NCBI GenBank assembly: GCA_964498125.1
Contig: CAZCGE010000009.1
Coordinates: 1-54,181 of the forward strand
Direction of reading: 5' to 3'
Origin: CAMDBL01 sp964498125
Lineage (GTDB): Bacteria > Pseudomonadota > Alphaproteobacteria > Rhizobiales > Hyphomicrobiaceae
DNA: 54,181 nt
Part shown: positions 1-7,040 of the stretch, piece by piece
Layout: each line of letters starts with the position of its first letter
Numbering within the stretch: position 1 is the first letter of the stretch
Notes under the pieces: generated by a model
What the model was told of the DNA's origin: nothing
Seen by the model: only the letters and a program-made list of their open reading frames with translations
The model's database searches: none
Position numbers and translations under genes: made by a program

Positions 1-666
1 GAGGAAGGACTTTTCACGACCGAGGACCAGGCAGTTGATCCTCAGGGTAGGCGGCCCAGAAATCGCGAAAAGCCGTTCGGCGTCGCCCCGGATGGCACGC
101 CGGTCGATCCGGCACAGGGCCGCGGTAGATCGAGACGGCCGCCAACGCCGCCCTCTACGGCGACGCCACAAGCAAGGCCGCAAGGTGTGCCTGCTCCGAA
201 ATCTCCGTCGGCAGCACCGCCCAAGCCTGACACTCCCAAGCCAGAATTCTTGTCAAAGAAGCCCAAGCAAGGCACACTCAAAGGAAATGAGAATGACCTT
301 ACGAAGCAAGAACGAGCATTCGCAAACGAGCTTGTCGATCTTGGAAATGATGTCGAGATCGTTCCAAGGGGGGCTGGACGCACCGCAGACCTGCGGATCA
401 ATGGCACACTTCACGAATTGAAGACTGTATCGGCAGTCAGGAAGACCGACGTCAATGGCATTTCAAGCGCGATCACCAACAGAATACTTAACGGGAGAGG
501 TCAATCGAGCCAAATCATAATCAATGCCCGAGATCAACCTGGGATGACCATTGAGGCAGCTGAGCGTGCCATAATCAGAGCCTATGGTGCTGATGCCAAG
601 AAAGGAATCAACTCTATTACTATCTTAACACCAGATGGCCCTGTACACGCTCCTCGGAGGAAGTAG
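1..666 (+). CDS. Phage portal protein, C-terminal end fused to PD-(D/E)XK nuclease toxin-like domain (5' partial)
   Basis: The frame is open from base 1, so the start lies outside the window. The first ~16 codons (EEGLFTTEDQAV...PQG) match the C-terminal end of the portal copy that ends near 2115, so the missing N-terminus is inferred to be a portal protein. A proline-rich linker (codons ~20-85) leads into a compact domain of ~130 residues. This contains an Asp (codon 130) and an E-L-K triplet (codons 139-141), the spacing expected of a PD-(D/E)XK nuclease, then a conserved-looking Gln-Ser-Ser-Gln and hydrophobic strand. The layout resembles CdiA-CT tRNase-type toxins, which is family knowledge, not a search. 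The toxin part is visibly more A+T-rich than the flanking phage genes, suggesting separate acquisition. The stop codon directly abuts the next ATG. An internal GTG at 187 could also start a free domain. Confidence 0.7.
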   Translation, partial: EEGLFTTEDQAVDPQGRRPRNREKPFGVAPDGTPVDPAQGRGRSRRPPTPPSTATPQARPQGVPAPKSPSAAPPKPDTPKPEFLSKKPKQGTLKGNENDLTKQERAFANELVDLGNDVEIVPRGAGRTADLRINGTLHELKTVSAVRKTDVNGISSAITNRILNGRGQSSQIIINARDQPGMTIEAAERAIIRAYGADAKKGINSITILTPDGPVHAPRRK

Positions 667-897
667 ATGGAACGTCCGACAAAAGAAGAGCTGCGCGAGC
701 GCATAACCGAACATTTGGCGCACTTCGGCAGCAATGATGCGAGTAATGTCGTGTGGGCCGGTTATCTGGCTGGCCTTCTCGAGTGGCGCTTGCTTGACAT
801 CGAAGACTACGACTCTTTGCGCGATCTTCTGAGGCCCGCCGGAGAGGAAGAACTGCAGAGAATATTTCTCGGTTTCGAAACCGATGACGAGGAATAG
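667..897 (+). CDS. Small acidic protein, presumptive immunity protein for the portal-linked toxin
   Basis: A 76-residue acidic protein rich in Glu and Asp, with an acidic C-terminus (ETDDEE). Its ATG follows the toxin stop codon with no gap, and a strong ribosome binding site (GGAGGAAG, 656-663) lies inside the end of the toxin gene, so the two are translationally coupled. I do not recognise a family. The immunity role is inferred only from position, size and charge, the usual pattern of toxin-immunity pairs. The gene shares the lower G+C of the toxin segment. Immediately after its stop codon the sequence switches to portal-gene sequence that lacks a start, so it sits exactly at the boundary of a swapped cassette. 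Confidence 0.6.
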   Translation: MERPTKEELRERITEHLAHFGSNDASNVVWAGYLAGLLEWRLLDIEDYDSLRDLLRPAGEEELQRIFLGFETDDEE

Positions 898-1737
898 TCA
901 GAGCAGCCGCTGCTCGCCCTAGAGACGCTGGGCCAGCCGGTGTGGGCGCCGCGCGACTATGCCACTTTTGCCCGCGAGGGCTACGCGCAGAACGCCATCG
1001 TGCATCGCTGCGTGCGCATGGTGGCGGAGGCGGCGGCCTCGGTGCCGCTGCTGCTGTACGAGCGCGAGGCGGAGCTCATCGAGCATCCGCTGCTCGACCT
1101 GCTCAGGCGGCCGAGCCCGGGTATGACGGGGACGGATCTGCTGGAGAGCTGGTACGGTTTTCTGCTGGTCGCGGGCAACGCCTACATGGAGGTGGTCGGC
1201 CTCGAGGGGCAATTGCGCGAGCTGCACGCGCTGCGTCCCGACCGCATGAAGGTCGTCCCTGGGCCGGACGGCTGGCCGGAGGCGTGGGAGTACCAGGTGG
1301 CGGGGCGCTCGGTGCGCTTCGAGGGCGAGGCGGTGGAAAATGTCCGGCCGATCCTGCACCTGAAACTGTTTCATCCGGGAAATGATCATTACGGCCTCTC
1401 CCCGATCGAGGCGGCGGCGACGGCGATCGACATCCACAACGAGGCGGCGCGCTGGAACAAGGCGCTGCTGGATAATTCCGCCAGGCCGTCGGGCGCGCTG
1501 GTCTATGCGGCGAAGGACGGTCATCTGACGGGCGAGCAGTTCGAGCGGCTGAAACGCGAGCTGGAAGGCAGCTTTCAGGGCACGCGGCATGCGGGGAGAC
1601 CCCTGCTGCTGGAGGGCGGGCTCGACTGGAAGCCGCTGTCGCTGTCGCCCAAGGACATGGATTTCATCGAGGCCAAGAACGGCGCCGCCCGCGAGATCGC
1701 TCTCGCCTTGGGTGTGCCGCCGATGCTGCTCGGGCTC

Positions 1738-1762
1738 TTTTCTTGCTCGCCTCCGGCAAGAC
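1738..1762. repeat. 25-bp palindromic repeat inserted in portal pseudogene
   Basis: The 25 bases interrupt the conserved portal motif LGL-PGDNTYSNYQ. The inserted sequence carries TTGCTCGCCTCCGGCAAG, a member of the family TTGCNNGCCTCCGGCNNG that also occurs at 4274-4293, 14054-14071, 14081-14098 and 27777-27795. Length 25 is not a multiple of three, so it causes the frameshift. Confidence 0.8.
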
Positions 1763-2068
1763 CCGGGCGACAATACGTACTCCAACTACCAGGAGGCGAG
1801 CCGGGCGTTCTGGCGGCAGACGGTCTTGCCGCTGGTCAACCGGACGGCAAGGGCGCTGAGCGGGTGGCTCGGCGCGGGGTTTGGCGGGGCGCTGGAGCTG
1901 CGGGCTGATCTGGACCAGGTCGAGGCGCTATCCCCTGAACGTGAGGCGCTGTGGGCCAGATTGGAGAAGGCGGGGTTCCTGACCCGGGCGGAGAAACGGG
2001 CCGCAGCGGGGTATGGAGAGGACGCCGGCACGGACGACGCTGGCGAGAAGTTCAATCCCTATCATGAC

Positions 2069-2115
2069 GAGGAAGGACTTTTCACGACCGAGGACCAGGC
2101 GGTTGAACCGCAGGG
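2069..2115 (+). repeat. Portal C-terminal junction, repeated from 1-47
   Basis: These bases are nearly identical to positions 1-47. Both encode EEGLFTTEDQAV followed by PQG. In one copy the junction leads to the toxin linker; here it leads into a portal fragment. It is the probable point of recombination where C-terminal cassettes are exchanged. Confidence 0.8.
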
Positions 2116-2190
2116 AGGGCGGGCTCGACTGGAAGCCGCTGTCCTTGAGCTCCAAGAACATGGACTTCATCGAGGTCTAGAACGCGAACA
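2114..2190 (+). pseudogene. Third portal fragment (interior piece)
   Basis: About 75 bases match the portal interior at 1611-1683, encoding GGLDWKPLSLSSKNMDFIE in its own frame, then a TAG stop. The sequence differs from the interior of the second copy (SLSSKN here, SLSPKD there), so it comes from a different portal allele. It is joined directly to the C-terminal junction at 2115 in a different frame. Confidence 0.75.
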
Positions 2191-2213
2191 ATAAACATCC
2201 GTGGCCGCCTCTC

Positions 2214-2266
2214 CCCCGGATCAAGTGTCCGGGGCCGCCCCTCTCTCCGCAAGCGGGAAGAGGGGC
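2214..2266. repeat. Two adjacent hairpins between portal remnant and protease
   Basis: CCCCGGA (2214-2220) pairs with TCCGGGG (2228-2234), and GCCCCTCTCTCCGC (2237-2250) pairs imperfectly with GCGGGAAGAGGGGC (2253-2266). They fill most of the 115-base gap. There is no T-run, so a rho-independent terminator is not evident. Confidence 0.6.
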
Positions 2267-2309
2267 AGAGGCCGACGCGCAAGCACATTCGACAACCAAC
2301 GAGACCCCC

Positions 2310-3011
2310 ATGACCGACACCCCGTCGCGCCAGCCGATGCTGCATGCCTTCACCAAGCTCGATCTAAAGAGCGTCACCGCCGACGGATTGTTCGAGGGCT
2401 ATGCCGGGCTGTTCAATAGCGAGGACCTCGGGCGCGATGTGATCATGCCCGGCGCCTTTGCACGCTCGCTGCGCACGCGCGGCGCCAGCCGCATCAAGAT
2501 GCTGTTCCAGCACGACCCGGCGCAGCCGATCGGCGTGTGGACCGAGCTGACCGAGAATGCGCGCGGACTCTATGCCACGGGCCGTCTGACCACGCAGGTC
2601 GCCAAGGCGCGCGAGGTTCTCGCCTTGATGCGCGATGGCGCCGTCGACGGACTGTCGATCGGCTTCCGTGCGGTGAAGGGCAGCCGCGACGCGCGCTCCG
2701 GCGTCCGCCGTCTGACGGAAATCGACCTTTGGGAAATCTCGATCGTGACGTTTCCGATGCAGCCCGATGCGCGCATCCACAACGTCCGGTCGGCGCCGTT
2801 CGCCGGTCACTTGCCGACCGCGCGCGAATTCGAACGCTGGCTCACGCGGGATGCTGGGCTGACGCGATCGCAGGCCCGCGCCATCGCGCGCGACGGCCTG
2901 AAAGGGCTCGCCAGCTCGCGGGATGCGGCGGCGGGCAAGCGGGAGGTGACCGAGCTTTCCGGAATGATCCGGCGGGCGACGCACCTGATCCGCCAGAGCA
3001 TGCAACCCTAA
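2310..3011 (+). CDS. HK97-family prohead protease (GTA gp4-like)
   Basis: A 233-residue serine protease of the HK97 prohead maturation family (S78), which cleaves the capsid N-terminal delta domain during head assembly. Visible motifs are the FQHDPAQPIG strand with the catalytic His, and DGLSIGF with the catalytic Ser. The core ends near residue 160 and is followed by a basic C-terminal region, likely a targeting segment removed on maturation. The ATG at 2310 gives the conserved MTDTPSRQP...F.GYAGLFN start. The major capsid gene begins 18 bases downstream, as in GTA and lambdoid head clusters. Confidence 0.9.
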   Translation: MTDTPSRQPMLHAFTKLDLKSVTADGLFEGYAGLFNSEDLGRDVIMPGAFARSLRTRGASRIKMLFQHDPAQPIGVWTELTENARGLYATGRLTTQVAKAREVLALMRDGAVDGLSIGFRAVKGSRDARSGVRRLTEIDLWEISIVTFPMQPDARIHNVRSAPFAGHLPTAREFERWLTRDAGLTRSQARAIARDGLKGLASSRDAAAGKREVTELSGMIRRATHLIRQSMQP

Positions 3012-3029
3012 CCGTCTGGACATGAACAT

Positions 3030-4250
3030 ATGATCAACGAAACCTATGAGACCAAAACGAGCACGCCCGCCGATGTCGGCGTCGAAATGGAAGAGTTCAT
3101 GCGCACGTTCGAGGCCTTCAAGGAGGGCAATGACCGGCGCCTGGCCGATATCGAGCGGCGCGGCGGCGCTGATCCTCTGACGTCGGCCGAAGTCGAGAGG
3201 CTCAGCCGCCGCCTCGACGAGCTGAGCCTGAAACAGGCCCGCCCGCCGCTCGGCACTGGGCCGCTGCGTTCTGGCGTGGCGCTGCAGCACAAGGCAGCGT
3301 TCGAGGGCTACATGCGCGGCGGCGAGACCGCCAATCTGCGTGACCTCGAGGGCAAGGCGCTGTCGGTCGGCTCCAATCCCGACGGCGGCTACCTGGTGCC
3401 GGCCGAGACCGAGGCCGCGGTGATGCGCGCGCTGAAATCCGTGTCGCCGATCCGCGCCATCGCCGGCATCCGCCAGGTGTCGGCCTCGGTCTACAAGAAG
3501 CCGTTCTCGATCACCGGCCCGGGCACCGGCTGGGTGGGTGAGACCGCGGCCAGGCCCGAGACCACCTCGCCGACGCTGGCCGAGTTGTCCTTCCCCACCA
3601 TGGAACTCTACGCCATGCCGGCGGCGACGCCGTCGCTGCTGGAGGATGCCGCCGTCAACGTCGACGAGTGGATCGCCGAGGAGGTGCGCGACGCCTTCGC
3701 CCAGCAGGAGGGCACCGCGTTCGTCACCGGCAATGGCACCAACAGGCCGCGCGGGTTCACGGACTATCCCAAGGTGGCCAACGCGTCGTGGACCTGGGGC
3801 AACATCGGCTTCATCGCCACCGGCACGGCCGGCGCCTTCCCGGCGTCGAACCCGACCGACAAGCTGATCGACCTGGCCTACACGGTGAAATCTGGGTACC
3901 GGGCGAACGCGCACTTCGTCATGAACCGGGCGACGCAGTCGGCGATCCGCAAGTTCAAGGACGCCGACGGCAACTACATCTGGCAACCGTCGGTACGGCC
4001 GGGTGAATGGCCCACGCTGCTCAGCCATCCCGTGGTCGAGGCCGAGGACATGCCGACGATCGCCACCGACAGCTACTCGATCGCATTCGGCGATTTCCGC
4101 CGCGGCTATCTGATCGTCGATCGTGTCGGCCTGCGCGTACTGCGCGATCCCTACAGCTCCAAACCCTACGTGCTGTTCTACACGACCAAGCGCGTCGGCG
4201 GCGGCGTGCAGGACTTCGACGCGATCAAGCTGCTGAAGTTCGGGGTGTGA
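3030..4250 (+). CDS. HK97-fold major capsid protein (GTA gp5-like)
   Basis: 406 residues. The first ~95 residues are charged and heptad-like, the delta/scaffold domain that the protease removes. The HK97-fold part begins around the FEGYMRGGE segment and includes GSNPDGGYLVP, a motif of this family. The end (DFDAIKLLKFGV) is intact. An upstream ATG at 3022 reaches a stop at once, so 3030 is the start. The last 24 bases of the gene are repeated at 4369-4392, beyond a small insertion of palindromic repeats. Confidence 0.92.
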   Translation: MINETYETKTSTPADVGVEMEEFMRTFEAFKEGNDRRLADIERRGGADPLTSAEVERLSRRLDELSLKQARPPLGTGPLRSGVALQHKAAFEGYMRGGETANLRDLEGKALSVGSNPDGGYLVPAETEAAVMRALKSVSPIRAIAGIRQVSASVYKKPFSITGPGTGWVGETAARPETTSPTLAELSFPTMELYAMPAATPSLLEDAAVNVDEWIAEEVRDAFAQQEGTAFVTGNGTNRPRGFTDYPKVANASWTWGNIGFIATGTAGAFPASNPTDKLIDLAYTVKSGYRANAHFVMNRATQSAIRKFKDADGNYIWQPSVRPGEWPTLLSHPVVEAEDMPTIATDSYSIAFGDFRRGYLIVDRVGLRVLRDPYSSKPYVLFYTTKRVGGGVQDFDAIKLLKFGV

Positions 4251-4392
4251 TGGGCGGGGTCAGACCCGCCGATCTTGCCCGCCTCCGGCGGGACGAGTCT
4301 GACCCCTTATAGGTACCATCTCATCCAACAACGGGTCAGACCCGAGGGTCTGACCCGGCCCAGCCCAAACTGCTGAAGTTCGGGGTGTGATG
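4227..4392. repeat. Capsid 3'-end duplication flanking two palindromic repeats
   Basis: About 25 bases spanning the capsid stop codon (4228-4252) recur at 4367-4391 with one or two differences. Between them lie a 51-bp composite palindrome (4256-4306) whose outer arms are GGGGTCAGAC / GTCTGACCCC and whose inner hairpin is CCCGCC-TCC-GGCGGG, and a second palindrome GGGTCAGACCC-GA-GGGTCTGACCC (4333-4356). The flanking duplication looks like the scar of a repeat insertion or of a lost larger element. Confidence 0.75.
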
Positions 4393-4537
4393 AGGCGTCG
4401 CTGACGATTGGTCAGCCGACCTCGCATACCCTCTCCGATGGCGTCCGGCGCAGTGCCGGATGCCCAGGCAGGACCGCTCCCGCCCCTCCCCCTGGAGTGG
4501 TCCTGCCGCCTTTTCAGCCCAACTCAAGGAAAGCATC

Positions 4538-5113
4538 ATGCCCCTCGTTCTGACGAGCGGGCCTGCCGCCGAACCGGTGACGGTCGCGGAGGCCAAAGCT
4601 CATCTGCGTGTCGATGGCAGCCCCGAGGATGCGCTGATCGCCAGCCTCATCCTGACGGCGCGCCTGCATATCGAAACGAGTCTCGGCCTGGCTCTTATCA
4701 CGCAGAGCTGGCGCCTCGAACTGGACGGCTGGCCGAATGCGCGCGCCGTGGAGCTGCCCATCCGTCCGCTGCAGGCCATCACCGCCGTTCGCGTGCTGGA
4801 CCAGGATGCGACAGCAACGACGCTTGCTCCGAGTACGTACATCGTCGACGAGGCCAGCACACCGCCGCGTCTGGTGCCGGTCAACAGCGGATGGCCCGCA
4901 CCCGGGCGCGCGGCGGCCGGCATCGAGATCGACCTGACGGCGGGATTTGGCGCCGGGGCGAGCGATGTTCCCGCGCCCATCCGGCAGGCCTTGCTCATGC
5001 TCGTCGCGCATTTGTACGAGCACCGCCAATCGATCGACATCGGCTCGCCGGCGACGCGCATGCCGGCGGCCGCCCGCGACCTGCTCCAGTCCTACAGGAT
5101 GGCGCGGCTATGA
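4538..5113 (+). CDS. Phage head-tail connector, gp6/phiE125 gp8-like
   Basis: 191 residues, similar in layout to the HK97 gp6 / phiE125 gp8 connector family (GTA gp6): an N-terminal VTVAEAKAHLRVDGSPEDALIASLI helix typical of these proteins, a central beta part with RPLQAITAV, and a C-terminal helical part IRQALLMLVAHLYEHR. It forms the ring under the portal that completes the head. The ATG at 4538 has an AAGGAA site 8 bases upstream; a longer in-frame extension to 4460 is proline/serine-rich and unlikely. It overlaps the next gene by ATGA. Confidence 0.85.
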   Translation: MPLVLTSGPAAEPVTVAEAKAHLRVDGSPEDALIASLILTARLHIETSLGLALITQSWRLELDGWPNARAVELPIRPLQAITAVRVLDQDATATTLAPSTYIVDEASTPPRLVPVNSGWPAPGRAAAGIEIDLTAGFGAGASDVPAPIRQALLMLVAHLYEHRQSIDIGSPATRMPAAARDLLQSYRMARL

Positions 5114-5439
5114 CATTGCCAAGCATTGGAGAGCTGCGTCACCGCTTGCGCCTCGAGGCGGCGGTGCGCACCGGCGATGGCGGCGGTGGCGGCGACGTCA
5201 CCTGGACATTGGTCGGCGAAGTGTGGGCCTGCATCAAGGCGGCCGGTGGCGCGGAAGCTGTGACCGCCGAAGCGCTCCGTGGACGCATCCGTCACGAAAT
5301 CTGGATCCGCTATCGCGCCGATGCGGCGCCGGCCATGCGCTTTGTCGCAGGCTCGCGCGTGCTCGACATCCATGCCGTGCTCGACCCCGATGGGCGGAAG
5401 CGGTGGTTGCGGTGTTTGTGTGAAGAGCAGGTGGGGTAG
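5110..5439 (+). CDS. Phage head-tail adaptor (GTA gp7-like)
   Basis: 109 residues of the SPP1 gp16 / head-tail adaptor family. The signature is an N-terminal GELRHRLRLE segment, then W.LVGEVWACIKAAGGAE, then HEIWIRYR and a C-terminal RVLDIHAVLDPDGRKRWL. It acts as the stopper/adaptor between connector ring and tail. Its ATG overlaps the connector stop (ATGA), so the two are translationally coupled. A long open extension upstream in the same frame overlaps the connector gene and is a shadow. Confidence 0.85.
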   Translation: MTLPSIGELRHRLRLEAAVRTGDGGGGGDVTWTLVGEVWACIKAAGGAEAVTAEALRGRIRHEIWIRYRADAAPAMRFVAGSRVLDIHAVLDPDGRKRWLRCLCEEQVG

Positions 5440-5446
5440 TGCAGGC

Positions 5447-5556
5447 GGGAGTAGGGAGTAGGGAGTAGGGGCAACCGATTTGCAGAATAGATCGAGAAAA
5501 GCATCGCTTTTTTCTGTTTTCTATCTCCCACTCCCTATTCCCTACTCCCCATTCCC
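5447..5556. repeat. Heptamer hairpin 1 (GGGAGTA tandem, inverted arms)
   Basis: The left arm is three tandem GGGAGTA units (5447-5471). The right arm (5525-5556) is the inverted form with scattered changes. The loop contains an inner hairpin AGAAAAGC-ATC-GCTTTTTTCT (about 5492-5514) ending in T-rich sequence, terminator-like. It fills the 155-base gap between adaptor and tail-terminator genes. Confidence 0.85.
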
Positions 5557-5594
5557 TGTCATTTCGCAATCGAGCGATTCAGGAGACATGACAA

Positions 5595-6002
5595 ATGCCT
5601 AGCGCCGGATGGGCCTTGCAGAAGGCCATCTATGAAAAACTGATCGCGGATACCGAGCTGACGAGCTTGCTGGGTGGGCCGCACGTGCACGACGACGTGC
5701 CGCGCGGAACGGCGCCGCCCTACGTCACTATCGGCCAGAGCACGGTGCGCGACTGGAGCACCGGCAGCGAAGACGGCCAGGAGCACATGCTGACGCTGCA
5801 CGTGTGGTCGCGCGCGGTCGGGCGGCGGCAAATCCAGGAGATGATGGCAGCGGTGCACGCTAGCGTACACGGAGCGACGCTGAGCCTCACCGGTCACCGC
5901 CTCGTCAACCTGCGCCACGAACTCACCGAGTCGCGCCGCGACACCGACGGCGAAACCTATCACGGGATCATGCGGTATCGGGCGGTGACGGAGCCGGTTT
6001 GA
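5595..6002 (+). CDS. Phage tail terminator, DUF3168 (GTA gp8-like)
   Basis: 135 residues of the DUF3168 family, the tail-completion/terminator protein that caps the tail tube. Visible hallmarks are an N-terminal ALQKAIYEKLIADTELTSLLGG, DDVPRGTAPPYVTIGQ, and a C-terminal VNLRHELTESRRDTDGETYHGIMRYRAVTE. The start at 5595 follows a purine-rich stretch; no stronger alternative is seen. It sits between two heptamer hairpins, so coupling to its neighbours is broken compared with the usual tight GTA cluster. Confidence 0.87.
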   Translation: MPSAGWALQKAIYEKLIADTELTSLLGGPHVHDDVPRGTAPPYVTIGQSTVRDWSTGSEDGQEHMLTLHVWSRAVGRRQIQEMMAAVHASVHGATLSLTGHRLVNLRHELTESRRDTDGETYHGIMRYRAVTEPV

Positions 6003-6008
6003 GAGGAG

Positions 6009-6115
6009 AGTGGGGAGTGGGGAGTGGGGAGTAGGGAGTAGGGAGTAGGGAGTAGGGAAAGTGGTCGATTCAAATCACTTCCTACTCCCCATTCCCTACT
6101 CCCCATTCCCCACTT
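6009..6115. repeat. Heptamer hairpin 2 (GGGAGTG/GGGAGTA tandem, inverted arms)
   Basis: The left arm (6009-6058) is about seven tandem heptamers, GGGAGTG then GGGAGTA. The right arm (6077-6115) is the inverted form. The central part GTGGTCGATTCAAATCAC forms the loop. It differs from hairpin 1 in unit number and in the loop. Confidence 0.85.
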
Positions 6116-6152
6116 CATTGTCTTTCGTTACGAAACATCAGAGGCACCACAA

Positions 6153-6566
6153 ATGGCAGCACAAAAAGGCAAGGACCTGCTTCTCAAGGTCGACAGCGAC
6201 GGGCTCGGCGCATTCGCGACTGTTGCGGGACTGCGCTCGCGCGGCATCGCCTTCAACGCCGAGACGGTCGATATCACGCACACGGAGTCCGTGGGGCGAT
6301 GGCGCGAGCTGTTGGAGGGCGCCGGCGTCAAGACCGCGCGCGTCACCGGCAGCGGCATCTTCAAGGATGCGGCTTCGGACGCAACGGTGCGCGCCTACGT
6401 GTTCAACGGTACGATCCGGCGCTGGCAAGTGGTGGTGCCCGACTTCGGCACCGTCGAAGGCCCGTTCCAGATCACCTCGTTCGAGCTGACCGGCCGGCAC
6501 GACGGCGAGGTCGCCTTCGAAATCGCGCTGGAGTCAGCCGGCGAGATGACGTTCGCGGCTGCATAA
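6153..6566 (+). CDS. Phage major tail protein, TP901-1 family (GTA gp9-like)
   Basis: 137 residues, the tail tube subunit of the TP901-1 family. Recognised by the opening AAQKGKDLLLKV...FATVAGLRSRGIAFNAETVDITHTES, the conserved WRELLEGAG, and the C-terminal ALESAGEMTF. It polymerises into the tail tube around the tape measure. The ATG at 6153 fits the family start; hairpins flank it on both sides. Confidence 0.9.
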   Translation: MAAQKGKDLLLKVDSDGLGAFATVAGLRSRGIAFNAETVDITHTESVGRWRELLEGAGVKTARVTGSGIFKDAASDATVRAYVFNGTIRRWQVVVPDFGTVEGPFQITSFELTGRHDGEVAFEIALESAGEMTFAAA

Positions 6567-6570
6567 GAAG

Positions 6571-6650
6571 CGTGAGTCGTGAGTCGTGAGTGGCGGGACT
6601 GTGCTCGTGGCCACTTCACCACTCACGACTCACGACTCACGACTCACGAC
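6571..6650. repeat. Heptamer hairpin 3 (GTGAGTC tandem, inverted arms)
   Basis: Left arm: three GTGAGTC-type units (6571-6592). Right arm: four inverted units, ACTCACG repeated (6620-6650). Same design as hairpins 1 and 2 but with a different heptamer. Confidence 0.85.
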
Positions 6651-6671
6651 TACTCCATGGGAGACTCGCAA

Positions 6672-7040
6672 ATGACCAACGCACACCGCGGCGAGATCGA
6701 GGCGCGGCTCGACGGCAAGGCGTATCGGTTGTGCCTGACGCTGAACGCCCTGGCGGAGCTCGAAGCTGCCTTCGGCGACGAGGACATGCTGGCGCTGGCG
6801 ACCCGCTTCGAGACGGGGCGGCTGTCGGCGCGCGACGCCGTGCGCATCATCAGCGCGGGACTGCGCGGTGGCGGTCATGACATCTGTGACGAGGATGTCG
6901 GCCGTATGCAGACGGATGGCGGGGCCGCGGGGTTCGTGGACATCGTCGCGCGGCTGCTATCGGTGACGTTCGGCGGTGAGCGGGCAACGCAATCAAAGGA
7001 GGTTGCCGACGTCCCCGGCCCTTTCCCTGGGACGAGGTGA
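6672..7040 (+). CDS. GTA gp10-like protein, presumptive tail assembly chaperone (upstream frame)
   Basis: 122 residues matching the GTA gp10 family (a gene transfer agent-specific tail protein): N-terminal RGEIEARLDGKAYRLCLTLNALAELE, then ISAGLRGGGHDI and a C-terminal helical end. I chose ATG 6672 because GGGAG (6659-6663) lies 8 bases upstream; ATG 6657 inside the repeat is the alternative. By position, between major tail protein and tape measure, it corresponds to lambda G. Its last codons contain a -1 slippery heptamer that would join it to the next frame. Confidence 0.85.
   Translation: MTNAHRGEIEARLDGKAYRLCLTLNALAELEAAFGDEDMLALATRFETGRLSARDAVRIISAGLRGGGHDICDEDVGRMQTDGGAAGFVDIVARLLSVTFGGERATQSKEVADVPGPFPGTR
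6995..7025 (+). promoter_or_regulatory. Predicted programmed -1 ribosomal frameshift signal
   Basis: CCCTTTC (7019-7025) is read C-CCT-TTC in the gp10 frame, a perfect X-XXY-YYZ slippery heptamer. AAAGGAGG (6995-7002) lies 16 bases upstream, like the internal Shine-Dalgarno that stimulates -1 shifts in bacteria. Slippage gives ...GPFPWDEVMAAG, and FPWDEVM is the usual start region of the downstream chaperone family, yet no start codon precedes that motif in its own frame. Confidence 0.6.

Larger units (their letters stand above)
904..2194 (+). pseudogene. Second portal gene copy, 5'-truncated and frameshifted
   Basis: From 904 the reading frame (QPLLALETLGQPVW then APRDYATFAREGYAQN) matches the N-terminal region of HK97/GTA-type portal proteins (gp3), but the usual first ~15 residues and a normal start are missing; only a GTG at 940 is available. 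The frame runs through the portal core to codon LLGL near 1737, where 25 bases (1738-1762) shift it. The portal sequence resumes in another frame (PGDNTYSNYQEASRAFW) and continues to EKFNPYHDEEGLFTTEDQAV at 2115. Removing exactly these 25 bases restores one frame. After 2115 the sequence turns into a fragment of portal interior. It is probably a displaced remnant left when a new toxin-bearing copy was established upstream; the working portal would be the one that enters from the left edge. Confidence 0.8.

Noticed and set aside
4408..5109. Large fused open frame leading into the head-tail adaptor gene
   Set aside because: It is antisense or out of frame to the connector gene and has no family-like sequence before ATG 5110.
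5447..6650. CRISPR-like array
   Set aside because: The repeats are 7 bases long, without spacers, and are arranged as inverted arms around one loop. No cas gene is present.
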